33,487 nt of DNA, taken from Rhynchosporium graminicola. Lineage: Eukaryota; Ascomycota; Leotiomycetes; Helotiales; Ploettnerulaceae. Every line of letters starts with the position of its first letter. The first letter of the stretch is position 1. The stretch covers positions 73,329 to 106,815 of the forward strand of contig FJUW01000090.1 in NCBI GenBank assembly GCA_900074885.1. The letters are read 5' to 3'. The notes under the pieces were generated by a model. It was not told the origin of the DNA, did not search any database, and saw only the letters and a program-made list of their open reading frames with translations. Below are positions 32,800-33,487 of the stretch, in pieces. Position numbers and translations under genes: made by a program.

Positions 32800-33487
32800 C
32801 CTCTAAGTAACTATATTCGTCTATTTCGTCTTCCTAAGCCTTAATCTACTAATCTAGTTTACATAGAGATCTAAGTTTACTTAAGTTAGTAGTATAGAAG
32901 TCTCTAAGCTTATACGGAGTACCTATTAAGTCGGAAGTATTATACTAAGTTAAGTCCGGGTCGTAGCTTAGCTAGCTAACTTAATACTTCAGATTACCTC
33001 TTAGGAGCTATATAGTAAGTATATCTTATAACTCCTACTCTTCTTAAGTAGTAATAACCTCCGGGGGTAAGTTTAGTAACTCCTAGCTTAGTAATAAGTC
33101 GTCCGAGTCCTTAAAAAGTAATTCGGAAGCGAATATATTATATATAGAAAATCCCGAGAGTAAATCTAGCTTATAAGAGTATCCGATCTTAGCTAGGACT
33201 TAATATAGTCCTACCTAGAGACTAGATAGCTTCTTACTTAGCTAGTAATTCTTAAGGTTCCTTATAAAGAGAAATACCTTATCTCTAACTTCCTAGTTAA
33301 TACTACGCCGTTTCAGGTTAGTTACGGCGCTTATCTTATACTAAGTAGCTAGTATATTAGCTTTTATAACCTCGATAGCGGATTTAGTATATTTAGCTAA
33401 GGATTTAGTATTAGTATAGTTAAGCTTCTCTTATAGTATCGATCCGGTAAGTTACTTCTAGTCCTAGCTATTCTATAGTAGTATATT
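32800..33487 (-). pseudogene. Element D pol C terminus: chromodomain and integrase end, cut by window edge
   Basis: Aligns with 18320-19020 of element A, covering the chromodomain-like tail and the integrase C-terminal domain on the minus strand. The rest of pol, gag and the 5' LTR lie beyond the window. Stops and transitions as elsewhere. Confidence 0.75.

Larger units (their letters stand above)
30663..33487 (-). mobile_element. Element D: second copy of the A family, truncated by the window end
   Basis: 3' LTR, polypurine tract, antisense ORF and the C-terminal end of pol, in the same order as 16516-19020 of element A. It sits within the right LTR of B. Differences from A are mostly transitions. 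The interior is lengthened by an exact 331-bp duplication around the N at 31481, which is likely artificial. Confidence 0.88.

Noticed and set aside
1..33487. CRISPR arrays, tRNA or rRNA genes, bacterial-type operons
   Set aside because: No spaced identical repeats, no cloverleaf or rRNA core sequence seen, and the content is eukaryotic LTR retrotransposons; the many TA-rich short repeats come from RIP.

Overview
The window is a transposon graveyard from a filamentous ascomycete (Pezizomycotina-type) genome. Almost all of it is TpA-rich and poor in CpA/TpG. Long retrotransposon reading frames can be followed for hundreds of codons, interrupted almost only by TAA/TAG (and a few TGA) where Gln, Trp or Arg codons are expected. 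Related copies differ mainly by C/T and G/A transitions. This is the pattern of repeat-induced point mutation (RIP). I see no intact host gene, tRNA, rRNA or CRISPR array. Letters A to G below are my own labels.

Left part (1-9964), plus strand. A Ty1/copia element (F; gag-AP-IN-RT-RNase H, 3' LTR 9760-9964) has its gag split by a Ty3/gypsy chromovirus (G; 1-5121, 3' LTR 4887-5121). The 5' ends of both lie left of the window. Middle (about 9965-10834): an island with ordinary base composition and no RIP signature, probably ancestral single-copy DNA.

Right part (about 10835-33487): a nest of minus-strand LTR elements. Element E (3' LTR about 10835-10976, a long unknown 3' ORF, then pol) is cut at the RT active site by element A (3' LTR 16516-16783). 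A is cut in its nucleocapsid coding region by short element B (LTR 22678-22879). B is cut internally by element C (23161-29929, the only complete element, with 510-bp LTRs and the target duplication AGCGA) and again inside its right LTR by element D (3' LTR 30663-30930, running off the window). D is a second copy of the A family.

The least expected feature is a repeated architecture. A, D and C carry a reading frame on the strand opposite to gag-pol, between the end of pol and the 3' LTR; B probably does too. In A and D this passenger ORF has a TATA box and converges on pol. In C it encodes a charged coiled-coil protein with a C-x2-C-x6-C-like motif. B looks like a gag-pol-less element that kept mainly such a region. 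E instead has a long extra ORF on the same strand as pol. All copies here are degraded, so any activity would have to come from intact relatives elsewhere. A 331-bp exact duplication around the single N at 31481 is probably an assembly join error.
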